In this document: one piece after another, positions 9,421 through 20,062 of the stretch
Numbering within the stretch: the first letter of the stretch is position 1
How the letters are laid out: each line of letters begins with the position of its first letter
NCBI RefSeq assembly: GCF_000003815.2
Contig: NC_049986.1
Span: forward strand, 4,476,737-4,507,136
Reading direction: 5' to 3'
Origin: Branchiostoma floridae
Lineage: Eukaryota > Chordata > Leptocardii > Amphioxiformes > Branchiostomatidae
DNA: 30,400 nt
Position numbers and translations under genes: made by a program
The notes under the pieces: generated by a model
Told to the model about the DNA's origin: nothing
Databases searched by the model: none
The model's input: the letters and a program-made list of their open reading frames with translations, nothing else

Positions 9421-12079
9421 GCTGTCGTTTAGAACTAGCTATATATATAATTATATTAAAAGTAATCATTTCTTAGGCATTTCCAGTTTTGTCAAATGTG
9501 AATTTAGAAAAAAATGTACAGATGTTTTTGACTAGCTGTTAGTGACCATATCATTTTATTTTTTTGTGGTTCTGTCTGTATGACTGATTCATGTTTGAAT
9601 TGTTTATTTTGTCATATATAATTACCAACATTGGTTTCACTCCTCCCCTAGTCACTCTCACTGGTTCCTAGCATTATATATAGAAAATGTTCAACTATAA
9701 TCAAAATGATATTCACTGTACCTTGAGTAAATGCCATTTGGAAACCAAAATGTACATACAGGTATGCAAAGCTAACCCCAAGTCATGTAAAAATAGACTA
9801 CATACATTTGATTAGAACATGATCATAGTAGCTTGAATTGTTTAAATCTTTTACCATTAGGTAGAGCACCATATATGAGGTGGGGGACTTAACATCACTT
9901 GGTACCCTTGAAAAATTCTATATGTACAAATGTATGTAGACCTCTCCAGATTCTACAGTGCTAAAGACATGAACACTGTATGTCAAGAGTATGTCAGAAC
10001 AGCACTTCATTTGATCATATTGTTTCTAAATCAGACCACACCACAAACTGTAACACCACCTACACATTGCTGTCTTGGATGTCACTCTGGCCTCACTTGA
10101 TATAAAACCATGCATTGAACCACATATAGTAATGGAATAATTGTACATATACATGTTTGTCTAGTGCTAGAAACTGTTTCTTTTTCTAAATCACAGTATC
10201 TGTTTATTTTGGCTTTTGTGCTTCATAAAAAGAAGATTCTTGAAGTGTTAGTGTTTGAAATGTATGGACAGTGTAACTTAATAAAGTTGCTGTCATCTTG
10301 CTGTAAAAACTGTACGAGTCAGGAATCTATTTATGACTTCACTGACATTTACTTCATACAAATAGGACTGTGGTATTTTTTTTAGCTTCCATATGAGGAA
10401 GGTTGGTTGGGCCTGGATGTATAAAATAATACTCTGAGGACTGAACTCACATTCAAACAGTTGGCAGGGATCATAGTCATAGTAGATTGTCAACATTTGG
10501 ATAAATTTGGCAGGAAGACAATCATGAAAGCGTCTGTAGCCACAACAGTTTTACTTCAAGTTGGTGGTTCTTGTTCTTAGCATTGCCCCTCATATTTTGC
10601 CCCTTCAGTAAGCAGACAGTAAGTTGGTCAAGGGATGTGGAAGAGAAGAGACAGAAAGAAAAGGACATTCTCTTTTATTATTTTTCAACCTTTTGTAGAG
10701 TACAAAGTGAATCTCAGTTATATTCAACTTTATTTCCATGGTGCATAAACAAAGGAAATTGGTACCGTGTATTCTGTGAATGGAATTCAAATAAGTCAAA
10801 GTCCAGGCATCTTAATTCTTCTTGTGCATTAGATTTCGGATCTTCAGAGGATGTAAAACATGAAATTAAGATGGCTATCTACAAAGACATTGAAACAATA
10901 ATGAATCAAATAGTCATGAAATAATATAACATACTCAATTTGCTATACAATACATGTATGCACCATTTATAAACTGATAGTACTTAACATTAATATGTAC
11001 ATGTGGCTTTGGCATTTTCTCCATCATTTGACAGAATCTTGATGCAAATGATTAGTAAAAAAAAACACATCTTGACACAATGGACCCATCTTGAAGCCCC
11101 ACTCCCTATTCAATTATGCTTCTTTTTCCGTCAAAAACTGCTAGTAGGACAGAACTGACTTTGTTTTAGCTTTTAGGTCCAGAAATCCTCTCAGAATGGG
11201 CCAAGAAAAATGCACTACCTTCTGTGTTGAAGGCAATATCCACTGGGTAGTGGGTACTATCGTTTGAGAAGTTATGGTGTTAAAGGTGTTATAATTTTAG
11301 TCAAAGCAGAGTCAGGGCTCAGTTTCTGACATGTGGTCGACGCACATGTAAATCGATACATATATCTGTGACGGGTTTTCCACTGCGTTTGTTACATGCA
11401 TAACAGTCGCATGCATGCTCATAACAAAAACAAAATTACAAAGAAATAAGCTCGGGCATTCGCAAAGAGGAAGCTTGTACTGCACACCAACTACCGGGGT
11501 ATAGGATAGTCTGCTAGACTAAGTGCAGAGTCCTGTGTCTTATACATACCCTGCTTCATGTGTGCATCCTGACCACCAACAAAGTAATTCTATGCAGTGG
11601 CTCTCCCTCCCCAGACAACTATACTTGGTGTAGTTGTGCAAATTGTAGTCTTCAAGAAAGAAGGCATAGCATTTTTCTTCAGCCATTTCTGCTCCAAGGG
11701 CTATTTTTTGACGGAGGTTTTCGAAATAGAATATAACGGGGGTTCTATTTGTTCGATATGGTATTCATTAGGATCGGTCCATTGGTGTCTAATCACTCAC
11801 TATATATCTGTTATCTAATATGAAAAGAATTAGATAATACCAGGAAATACATGTAAGTGTGGGTTAGCAGCTTCATTTTGTTAGAAATTAGTACTGAGGA
11901 AACCTAACAAGCACTCGGATCTCCCGAGCACAGCCCTTTCAGCTTTGGATACAACAAGATCATGATAAAACAGGTCAACTCATATTTTTCTAACAGTTAC
12001 TACAAAGGTCACCTGGTGTGGTGACCAGTAAAAGGGACACAATAAACGTTGTATATAATAAGTACAATGTATACAAATG
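9140..12079. other. ASPM 3' UTR and intergenic DNA between convergent genes
   Basis: AT-rich sequence between the ASPM stop and the SAPCD2 stop. The only structured parts seen are the 164-bp duplication and a possible poly(A) signal at 10280. A 117-codon frame at 10571-10924 has biased composition and no recognisable domain and is not called as a gene. Confidence 0.6.
10280..10285 (+). terminator. Candidate AATAAA poly(A) signal for ASPM
   Basis: A canonical AATAAA hexamer about 1.14 kb after the ASPM stop, followed by a GT-rich stretch (GTTGCTGTCATCTTGC). Plausible as the transcript end, but other sites are possible. Confidence 0.3.
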
Positions 12080-15000
12080 CTAAATAAAAGTGGTATCTCG
12101 TGAGGGGCTCTGCATCTTTTGAATCTGTGACCTGGCCTCAAACACCTGGCGGATGAGAAGGGACTTCTCTTGTTCTAGTTTTCTAATCATTTCTTCTTTG
12201 TCACTCAATTCCTGAAAAATACAAACAACATTTGTTACAGTATTTATCTATTTGTTAAGTAAATGTCATAGAACCAACATCTGAGTAAGTCGTAATTGCC
12301 AATCTTTTATCAGATCATCACAAAGCCAAAGTGTTTTTTCATATTTACCTGGGTATGGCCACAGTTCTCTGCAGTCTTCCCAGTTGGACTGACCACCCTG
12401 CCATTGTGTGAGGTCAGAAGATCCATGTGCAGAGACAGACCCTGCAATACAAACAAACACTGGTCTGGTCTACAGTGGACATTTCTAGTACAGAACATGA
12501 CACACCAGCAGGCAATAATAATTCAATATCAATGTATTTCCTGCATTTTATCTGTTCTTCGTATATTCCTTTAGTAAAAACACAACATAAAAGGTCTTAT
12601 CTCTTGATACAAAATTGTAAATGCTAGACGTTGGAAGAAAGTACTCCCTGGCTGTGCCTTAAGAACCTTGCTATATGAAAAAGTGTAAATACTTTTGAAA
12701 GTAGCCTGGTTTAATCACGCTTCTATTCAGCCCGCCCAACAGTGCTGGCCTCTGCGGGGAGGGGCCAGTTACAGCCCGGACAGGGGAGTTTGTATTACAC
12801 AGACTACTTTGAGAGCTGTTGGTGTTAATTTTGTCAGAATATTGACAAGTGATGGACAACAATTGACAAGCTATCAATTTTGTAACATGCTCTGGCGTAA
12901 ACACTTCTATCATATCATATGGAATTAAACTACACCTTTCCCATCAATCATATATGCTCTAATGTGCATGATTTAGTATTAAAGAGCAACAGCACCTGAT
13001 GTTAAGATGAAAAGATAGGCTTAACGTACTTAACATCTTGAATAGTTCTGATAAGAATGAATGCCCCATACCTGATCCCCTGTGTCCTGGATGAGAGTGT
13101 TGAGATGATGGTTCACCTGCTGCACCTGTGCTGTAAGGTTGTTGACACTAACTTGACTGGCCTCCAACAATCGCTGATACAGGACACAAAAAACACATGT
13201 TAACACACAGTAATCGTATTTTGAAAGCGTCAGAGACTCCACATAAAATAGTGATATATTGGTAGAGAAATTGACCATTGTCTTGAGTGTCACAACATGT
13301 CTATAGCCCATTCAAAAGTTTTGACAGATAATGGTGATGGGGAAAATGACAGGAGACTGCATCTAAGTACTTCTGCTTGTCCTGTACAGTGAGTATACGG
13401 GAGTGGTACCAGTGAGTCCTAAACACAAGTGTGACAGGGCCAATACCTTACTGCTGGGAGACTGTGCATCTAAGTACTTCTGCTTGTCCTGTACAGCGAG
13501 TATACGGGAGTGGTACCAGTCCTAAACAGAAGTGTGACAGGACCAATACCTTACTGCTGGGGGACTGTGCATCTAAGTACTTCTGCTTGTCCTGTACAGC
13601 GAGTATACGGGAGTGGTACCAGTCCTAAACAGAAGTGTGACAGGACCAATACCTTACTGCTGGGGGACTGTGCATCTAAGTACTTCTGCTTGTCCTGCAC
13701 AGCGAGTATACGGGAGTGGTACCAGTCCTAAACACTTGTGTGACAGGACCAATACCTTACTGCTGGGAGACTGTGCATCTAAGTACTTCTGCTTGTCCTG
13801 TACAGCGAGTATACGGGAGTGGTACCAGTCCCGCGCACGCTCCACCGTCTCCAGACCCTGCAGAAGGACGTCCTTCTCCTGTTCCAGCTGCTTCATTCTC
13901 TTCAGCTGAGGAAAAACATCAACAATCTCAAACCTCCATGTAACGCTGGTTCACCTTTATCCGTGAGGTAACCTATATCCGTTGTTTTTGAAAAACAGGA
14001 TATATTTAGGGAACTTAAGGCGACCGTGGTTTTAAACTGCAATGTTTTGAAAATATCACAATTTTAAAACAACCTTTTTTCGTCTTGATATCCTTGAATA
14101 CCCTGTTTAAAAAAAAACAGATATAGGTAAACCACCGATAAAAGGTGAACCAGCTTTAACCTGACTAGGGGATCAGGTCCAGGTCAAGGCCTAAACCTGG
14201 ACCTGCTTCAGTATGTGAAAACTTGTGAATGGACAATACTCACACCAATGGTCCATTTTGCTAAAAAGAAATTTGTTTGGTGTAGTATTACACTGGTGTA
14301 GTATTAGGCGTTTTAAAATCCTTCAAGGCTTTAAACTACCTCTGTACGTTTGACTGTGCGACTTGGTAGAAAGCTATAAACTCTACTCTGCTTTGCTCTT
14401 GTTATTTTCTTTGACCAGCTAGTAAGCCCCAAAACGTGTGAATGCCAGATTACTACATACTACTACTACTACATGTATATATAATCTGTTCATTTTCCAA
14501 TAGGTCCAACATACGGTTATTGAATGTTTTCAGGTCCTGTACAGGTCCAATAAGAAAAAACGGTTTTGTACCGGTATGATGTACCAGTACCCACCACCAA
14601 ACCTGACACATTCATTCATCAAGCACCACTTCTGTACCTTGCTTTTGAAACACTACTTCTTTGGCACACTGCAATGTCAACAATAAGGTTGGATAATGGA
14701 TACTGAGGTTACGGTATGTCAACAGGTGAGCCCAAATGTTCAACAAGCATTCCTGTAACTGTAACTCGAAAGCATACACATAAAATCTGTAGTACATGTT
14801 GTAGGATTAGGGATGGGGACCGGCACAAAACTGGTTTTCTTTTTGACCCCAAAAAATGGAGCTGAAAAATCAGTGGACAGGATTTAGGACTGATGAGAAA
14901 ATGAACCCATTTATATTGGCTGACAAATTTTTTTCGCAAACAATATTCTAGGAAAAGTCACCAAGTTTCGTAGTCCTAGCACACGTCGTTCGCCAGTTTT

Positions 15001-17601
15001 ACGACGTCAAAGTTGGCACGGGCACTCTTATGCCCTGGTCTGGAACACCTGTATCGAACGTTTTCGCGTCACAGGTATGACATAACATCTAGTATCACCC
15101 AGCTGGAAGCCAGAGTACCAATGGGCATTAGACTACCCTCATACCAAAATTCTTACAAATCCATCAAACGATATTGGGTGCAAACACAACAAAAACATTA
15201 TCAAGAAACCAGCAACAAAACTGATACAGCCCAAAGCCAGTACAGTGTGACTTCAGGTTATAAATTGTTCCTGCCACTAGAAATAGTACAGTAGAATAAT
15301 AAAAGTGTTCCACTGTTAGATTTTAACTCACCACATTGTAGTCCAGTCCATTAGCCAAGGTGTGCCGCCGGAATTCCTTCTTCTTCTGTTTTGGTGAAAG
15401 TGCAGGAGGACTTAATGACGGTCCTAAAAGGCACAAGTTTGGTTAATGGTAGGATGATACGTTAATTACTGTAATCTCAACATGTTTATAGGCTATCAGG
15501 GCTCGAAATACCACCTGCATATGCAGGTTAGTGCAGGTAAAATTGGATCTGTGCAGGTATTTCTGGTGTCTACCTGCACCTAACCTGCACTGGTCCATGT
15601 ACTGGGTTTTATACATAAATGTCCTATGAATAGTATGATGTAGGTGTATCTGGATTGTTATTAGCTGCATTGACTGTTACCACTTGTAAAGTATAACAGA
15701 AAAAATAGCTATAGTTCCTGAACAATTTTAGTATGATCCATACTTCCTAAATTCAGAGTGGTGCAGGTAAAATTTGTCTGGAGCAGGTAATTTTCAATGT
15801 TACCTGCACCAGTGCAGGTATGCTGAAAAAAGTATTTTGAGCCCTGGCTATGTTTCTCCTCGCCATACATTATCAGACAGTGCAGAATGTAAAGCAACAG
15901 TTACTGAGGTTTGTGCAATGGAGGTGCTGTGCGTTTCTTTTTTGGGAGATACCAAGCGCTGACATGGGGTCTTGGATGGTAGAGAACATCCTATCTTCAA
16001 CCATGGCTTCAGGCAAGAAGACAATTTTAAGGTCCCATACCCCAATCATGCCCTCCCATTTGATATAATACATGAATACGCAACTTTTATGGGCGAAATT
16101 TCCAATAAAGAAATTTTTCTGCAGATGTTTTTTCTTTCTATTGCAAGAGCACTAAGTCTTGTTCATTAATCAATACAAAAAAGTAGTGCAAAATCTGACC
16201 AGGAATTATTTTTTATTGCTTAATTACTATCCGCAAGAGGAGGCTCATCAAAACATGATTTTCCCCACTAACCTCTGCTTGGAGAGAAGGAAAGTTGAAA
16301 AAGTTGCCAAAGTTGAAAACTTATTGTTCCTGGGTATTTCTGAGTGTATTTTGGAGGAGGACCTACAGTTCACCTTGAGGGCATCCTTCCTTACAGAACC
16401 ACTGTTAAGGTGCACTCTCACTGCACTTGTGTCAAGCTTGCGTCAATGCGGAGTCTTTCCCTGCGGCACTGTTTTGTTATTTTCTCCGATTTTAAAATTT
16501 AGATATTGCGTAATACTGTAAATGCAGAACTGTTCGCGGTAGATTAATGTTCTCGGTTTTCGCGGTGACCACTTCACCGCGAACTTAGATCCACCGCGAA
16601 CATTTTTTTATCATGGTATTAGACTACAGTCTACGGTATTACTGCGAACTTAAAAGTCCCCTACTGCGAAATTAAGTCCCCGCGAACTTAAATGCATTTA
16701 CAGTATGTTACTATTAGTATGTAAAAGTATGACTATGAAGACGACAAAATACACAAAAAGTAAGACAATTTGATCTTTATCTCTAAAATTCGTTGAGTTA
16801 CCTTAAGAACCCAGCAGTGACGCAAGCGTGTCCCAAGTGCAGTGAGAGTGCACCTTAAGACTAAGACTTACCTGTATTATCTGTGGAGGAGCTGGAGGTT
16901 CCATCAGCAGACCCCCTGCTGGTCCTGTCCATGTCACCACTCAGGAATGCCAACGTCTCGTTCTGCCACAGACGTAACTTATCCATGATCCTGCCCTTCT
17001 CAGGCCTGGGCTTCGCCTTGTTGACTCTCACCTGTGTTGTTGTCTGAGGCTCAGACTTGACGGACAAATCTGGCACTGACCGGGACGCTCGCTGAGATCT
17101 TCTGTGGCTCCCGAGCTCGTGTAGACCTGTCTTGTCTGGATTAATCGAACCCAGTCCTATTTTGTCTTGGCTGGAATAAGTGTGGAGCTTCTTGTCTTGG
17201 TTGAGCAGAGTCGATGCTGAGAAACTTCGAGCAGACTGCTTAGTTCTGGGATGTGCCTGCACTTGAACATGTCCCTTGTCAGGGTTGTGGAATGGTTTAA
17301 CGTTGTTAGTTAGCTCAGAGAGTGGTCTGGTTAAGGCCAGTCGCAGTCCCCTGCAGAACAAGTCGAAGGAGAGCATGTTGTTGTGCGGGGCGACTTGCCG
17401 CAGAGCCTCCACAACTCCGCGGAGTTCGCTCCCGTCCTGTCTCCAGTGACGCTCGATATCCCCCAGGGACACCAGACCGCAGTTGCCGTCATCTAGGATG
17501 TCCCACAGGGCACGCAAAGACGTTACAAACGCTTCTGGCAAGTCTTCAGAACCACAAGGCACAAACTGACCGGGGAACAAAGGCATTTGAACATCGGCCA
17601 T
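12080..17601 (-). CDS. SAPCD2: SAPCD2-like protein, six exons, complete
   Basis: Exons in transcript order: 17601-16872, 15423-15332, 13905-13756, 13173-13072, 12441-12349 and 12211-12080, all GT-AG with matching phases, about 432 residues. The ATG at 17601 is the first true ATG (MADVQMPLFPGQ); the frame extends upstream without another. Residues about 20-85 (LPEAFVTSLRALWDILDDGN, then QVAPHNNMLSFDLFCRGLR) match the suppressor-APC domain. Exon 2 carries KEFRRHTLANGLDYN; exon 3 carries LEQEKDVLLQGLE and RDWY; the end LEQEKSLLIRQVFEAR ... TTFI is the conserved C-terminal coiled coil. Known of the family: SAPCD2 affects spindle orientation and cell polarity by opposing LGN/NuMA at the cortex. 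Exon 5 (12349-12441) is poorly conserved and the least certain. Introns hold MITEs, and the exon 3 end is tandemly copied downstream. Confidence 0.9.
13344..13755 (-). repeat. 103-bp tandem array copying the last 75 nt of SAPCD2 exon 3
   Basis: Downstream of the exon 3 donor (13756) lie copies of the exon's last 75 nt at 13653-13727, 13550-13624 and 13447-13521, and a degenerate one near 13344-13418. They are separated by 28-nt spacers that start GTATTGG and end TTTAG. Each full copy keeps the donor (AGTAAG|GTATTG) and the 25-codon phase-0 frame starting DWYHSRILAVQDKQ. Differences from exon 3 within the 75 nt are few and synonymous. The last copy has a 4-nt insertion and no donor. The spacer is too short for an ordinary intron, so the copies would be alternatives or unused. 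Confidence 0.85.
13945..14154. mobile_element. MITE with GCTGGTTCACC terminal repeats
   Basis: The left end GCTGGTTCACCTTTATCCG and the complement of the right end (GCTGGTTCACCTTTTATCGG, ending 14154) form inverted repeats that extend to ACCTATATC on each side. It lies in the SAPCD2 intron, ending 39 bp from the exon 3 acceptor. The target duplication is unclear. Confidence 0.65.
14155..15331. other. SAPCD2 intron 2 remainder
   Basis: Contains a small perfect hairpin at 14174-14205 (CAGGTCCAGGT, 10-nt loop, ACCTGGACCTG) and otherwise unremarkable AT-rich sequence. The 93-codon frame at 15013-15294 on the + strand has no recognised domain. Confidence 0.5.
15497..15846. mobile_element. TGCAGGT-rich MITE with CAGGGCTC ends and 5-bp duplication
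   Basis: Left end CAGGGCTCGAAATAC at 15497; the right end is the complement of CAGGGCTCAAAATAC, finishing at 15846. GCTAT flanks both sides (15492-15496 and 15847-15851). The inside is crowded with TGCAGGT and its complement, including a near-palindrome TACCTGCACCAGTGCAGGTA. A degraded copy in the opposite orientation is at 4190-4387. It sits in SAPCD2 intron 1. Confidence 0.8.
16409..16854. mobile_element. TTAA-flanked MITE, copy 1, interrupted by a second MITE
   Basis: Left end GGTGCACTCTCACTGCACTTG at 16409; the right end is its complement, ending 16854; TTAA on both sides (16405-16408 and 16855-16858). TTAA targets are used by piggyBac and Kolobok transposons; the terminus does not decide between them. 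A second MITE occupies 16514-16705. The uninterrupted relative at 21805-22048 shows the empty site. The right edge lies 12 nt inside the SAPCD2 intron 1 donor. Confidence 0.85.
16514..16705. mobile_element. TA-flanked MITE nested in the TTAA element
   Basis: Starts TACTGTAAATGCAG and ends ATGCATTTACAGTA; contains TTTTCGCGGTGACCACTTCA and repeated CGCGAACTTA words. Same family as 8576-8722. Its flanks match sequence that is continuous in the other TTAA element. Confidence 0.8.
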
Positions 17602-18087
17602 AACGGATACTAACGACCACGAGAAGTTCGGCCTGAGTTCTAAGATCCCCCGACACTGCCCTCCTCCTGGTCCGTCTTTAGCTGAACGTCCAGGGAGCCC
17701 CAAACAAGTCCACCAGATCCCCCAATGAACCGTCCAAAAGTAAACTCACTGGCACTAAAAAACTGTTGCAACTATCTGGCGCCCGACTAAGTATCGAATA
17801 TCACACTGGGTCAGTCTGCAAGCCCTCCGTGTAAATAAAGTTACTTTGTAGTGCGACCTCTAGCGGTAAAATGTGGTAAAACATGCTAGTATAGTTCAAA
17901 CTCCTTGGCAAGGACTTTGGTGATGTTGTCTTGCAACAGTTTAGACATCCTCTGGAGACCAAGACGAAAGAAATTAATATTGCAGCAAAAACAAATGCTA
18001 AAAACTATAAACGGGACTAAACCTCCAGTCTTCTATTATTTCTTTCCTGGGCTTGGTTTGTCTTATAATGTTTACCTCTGTTGTGAG

Positions 18088-18111
18088 TGTGCGTGTGTGT
18101 GTGTGTGTGTC
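18088..18111. repeat. TG microsatellite
   Basis: A run of alternating TG/GT, about 20 bases, starting GTGTGCGTGTGTG. Confidence 0.85.
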
Positions 18112-18400
18112 CAAGGAGGTGCACGTGGTGTGTCGAAGCCCTGGGCGGACATGCAAATGACAGATCCAGCTGGAGATGCACGCTGTCCAGGCAGCTAAAA
18201 TCAAAAGAAACCAGACTGATGCACATGGCAGAAGAAAAGCGATCCTGAAAAAAGAGCTCTGCAACAGACCTGAGTCATCTTTAAGTGCCTATGTGGCAGA
18301 GACTGTCAATCTTGAATAGGACTTTGTAGTCATAGTCGAAGCTGTAGGGCTGATATCAATTAGGGTTTTAGCATGGTCAATATTGACCGAATGAAGCCAT

Positions 18401-18470
18401 CATGTGTGTGTGTGTGTGTGTCGGTGTGTGTGTGAGTGTGTGTGTGTGTGTCGGTGTACGTGCGTGCGCC
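18401..18470. repeat. TG-rich microsatellite with TCGG interruptions
   Basis: Alternating TG broken by TCGG twice and by GAG once, ending in GTGCGTGCG. The regular interruptions suggest duplication of a larger block. Confidence 0.85.
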
Positions 18471-18797
18471 GTTAACGCTTTATGTATAACGCTGGAGTCC
18501 AGATATTAAAATGCAAATTGGCCGTTATGAGATTAACGAATGTTTATTTGCAAAATCATGCCCGAAGGCTAATTTCACTAGGACTAAGAGAAGTAGATAG
18601 TGTGATACATAAAACTATTGTCTAATCAACTATATGATACAATGAATACTATTGTCGGGTTTGACTTCTTTTTTTAAGGCAGTGGTTAATGAACTGTCCC
18701 ATGGTTCTGTATGATGGTGGGATTTTGTGCTTTTAGTAGAAATATAGTGATCTCCTAGGTGGTAAAAGATTGGTGAGATTGTGGCAACTGTTTGAAA

Positions 18798-19480
18798 GAA
18801 TGAATGAATGAATGAAAGACCTTTATTGTACATTCATGCCTCGACGGGCTAGGTACAGGTCACTGATAACAGACATGACTGATAACAGAATAACAAACAT
18901 ATGAAAAAAAAAAAACAGGATACAATTTAACTAGTTGAAGGTACTAAGCTAACAGGATGGTCGACATCTTCTCGCTTCTTTGTACAGGTGTAGATATAAG
19001 AACATATAATGTTTGATATACAGGGTTTGTCTAGGCGCATCAAAAATAGAAATTTATCCGTTGCATTAAGATGTTCAAAATATGGGAACTCTTTTCTGAT
19101 ATATTCAATAATGTGTTTCTTTTGGTTTCATAGTGGGTACACTGACTGATAAAATGTGTTTAAATGACTGATAAAATTAACAGCGTGGGCGAACCCGTCA
19201 CTCTGGGATAGACCAATACGCACGGCTTAAATTAATATGGGGTGGAGTGAACTATTGATTTTTCCATAGGCACTATCTTTCTCAATATGGGGTATTTTGT
19301 AAATGGAAAAGGAACAGTCCTTACACCAGTCGTAAGACCCGAGACTTTTACCACCACAAGTTGACACAAGTTTCAACGGAACTATAGAATCTGACCAGAT
19401 AAAAGATGACATGAGGCTTGAAATATGCAGAAACCATAGTTTAACTTTATTTCCAGTTTTGCACAACATGCTGGTGTTTA
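18798..19480 (-). mobile_element. 3' fragment of a LINE-type retrotransposon with an ATTC-repeat tail
   Basis: Read on the - strand the fragment ends in ATTCATTCATTCATTC after AATAAAGG, the tail type of CR1/L2-like LINEs. Upstream, a broken frame (stops at several points) gives words such as HIIEYIRKEFPYFEHLNATD followed by KFLFLMRLDKP, the style of the C-terminal end of LINE reverse transcriptase polyproteins, and CKDCSFSIYKIPHIE further up. The left limit in transcript sense (near 19480) is a guess. Not functional. Confidence 0.5.
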
Positions 19481-20062
19481 ACACCTCTCGGCGAAAGAGA
19501 TAGAATAATACCTGCTGATACCTGACTATTAACAGAAGTTAGCTTTTGTAAACCTTTTTGAAAACATTTCACCTATTTCAGAAAAAAATGTGAATTCAAC
19601 TGTAACGTTATGTTTAAAAATAGTCAATTTTTTTTATTTTTCTAATTTTCAGTCAAACAACATATTCCAGACGGTCGATAACGTATGCAAACAAATTCAT
19701 TTCTTTATGGAATTTCTTTCTAGGTATATCTTCCCATCCCTATTTTCCGATTAAAAATCTCGAGCCTTAGCGGATCCGAGGTGCTCAGTCTCATCATTTG
19801 GGCCGTCCATACGGTGTCTTGTCTGTTCTCCTGCACAGGCGGGCAACAAAAGTCAAAAATTACCCAAAAGTTCATGTTCGTATCTTTCAGAATATATAAG
19901 AACACAAATTACAAGACACAACCCGTCAGAAAACATCGTATGCCTTTTGTTGACCACAGCTGCAACACAACACAGAATTCTGCCTACATTTCAACAGTAG
20001 CGAGTGCACTGAGAACCGAAACTCACCCTCCTGCGATTGGCTGCTAATGCCTGTTGTTTCTC

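Larger units (their letters stand above)
17602..20062. other. SAPCD2 5' flank and spacer to the STMND1-like gene
   Basis: Just upstream of the SAPCD2 ATG the frame stays open to about 17703 without another ATG; a 5' UTR and promoter are expected here but no core promoter motif was recognised. Further right are TG microsatellites (18088-18111 and 18401-18470), a LINE 3' fragment (about 18798-19480), and the presumed 3' UTR of the STMND1-like gene, with a reverse AATAAA at 19633-19638. Confidence 0.5.

Noticed and set aside
10571-10924. 117-codon + strand frame in the ASPM-SAPCD2 spacer
   Set aside because: No recognisable domain, AT-rich, biased composition, probably 3' UTR or intergenic sequence.
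13431-13943. Repeated + strand frames with words like GPIPYCW and YGSGTSP
   Set aside because: Antisense shadow of the 103-bp SAPCD2 array.
15013-15294. 93-codon + strand frame with a donor-like end of its first part
   Set aside because: No homology recognised; opposite strand to the host gene and inside its intron.
16159-16521. 120-codon + strand frame
   Set aside because: It runs into the TTAA MITE and the nested MITE, lies in a SAPCD2 intron, and has no recognised motif.
17602-17703. Extension of SAPCD2 upstream of the ATG at 17601
   Set aside because: The frame is open but its upstream start would be TTG; the first ATG is at 17601.
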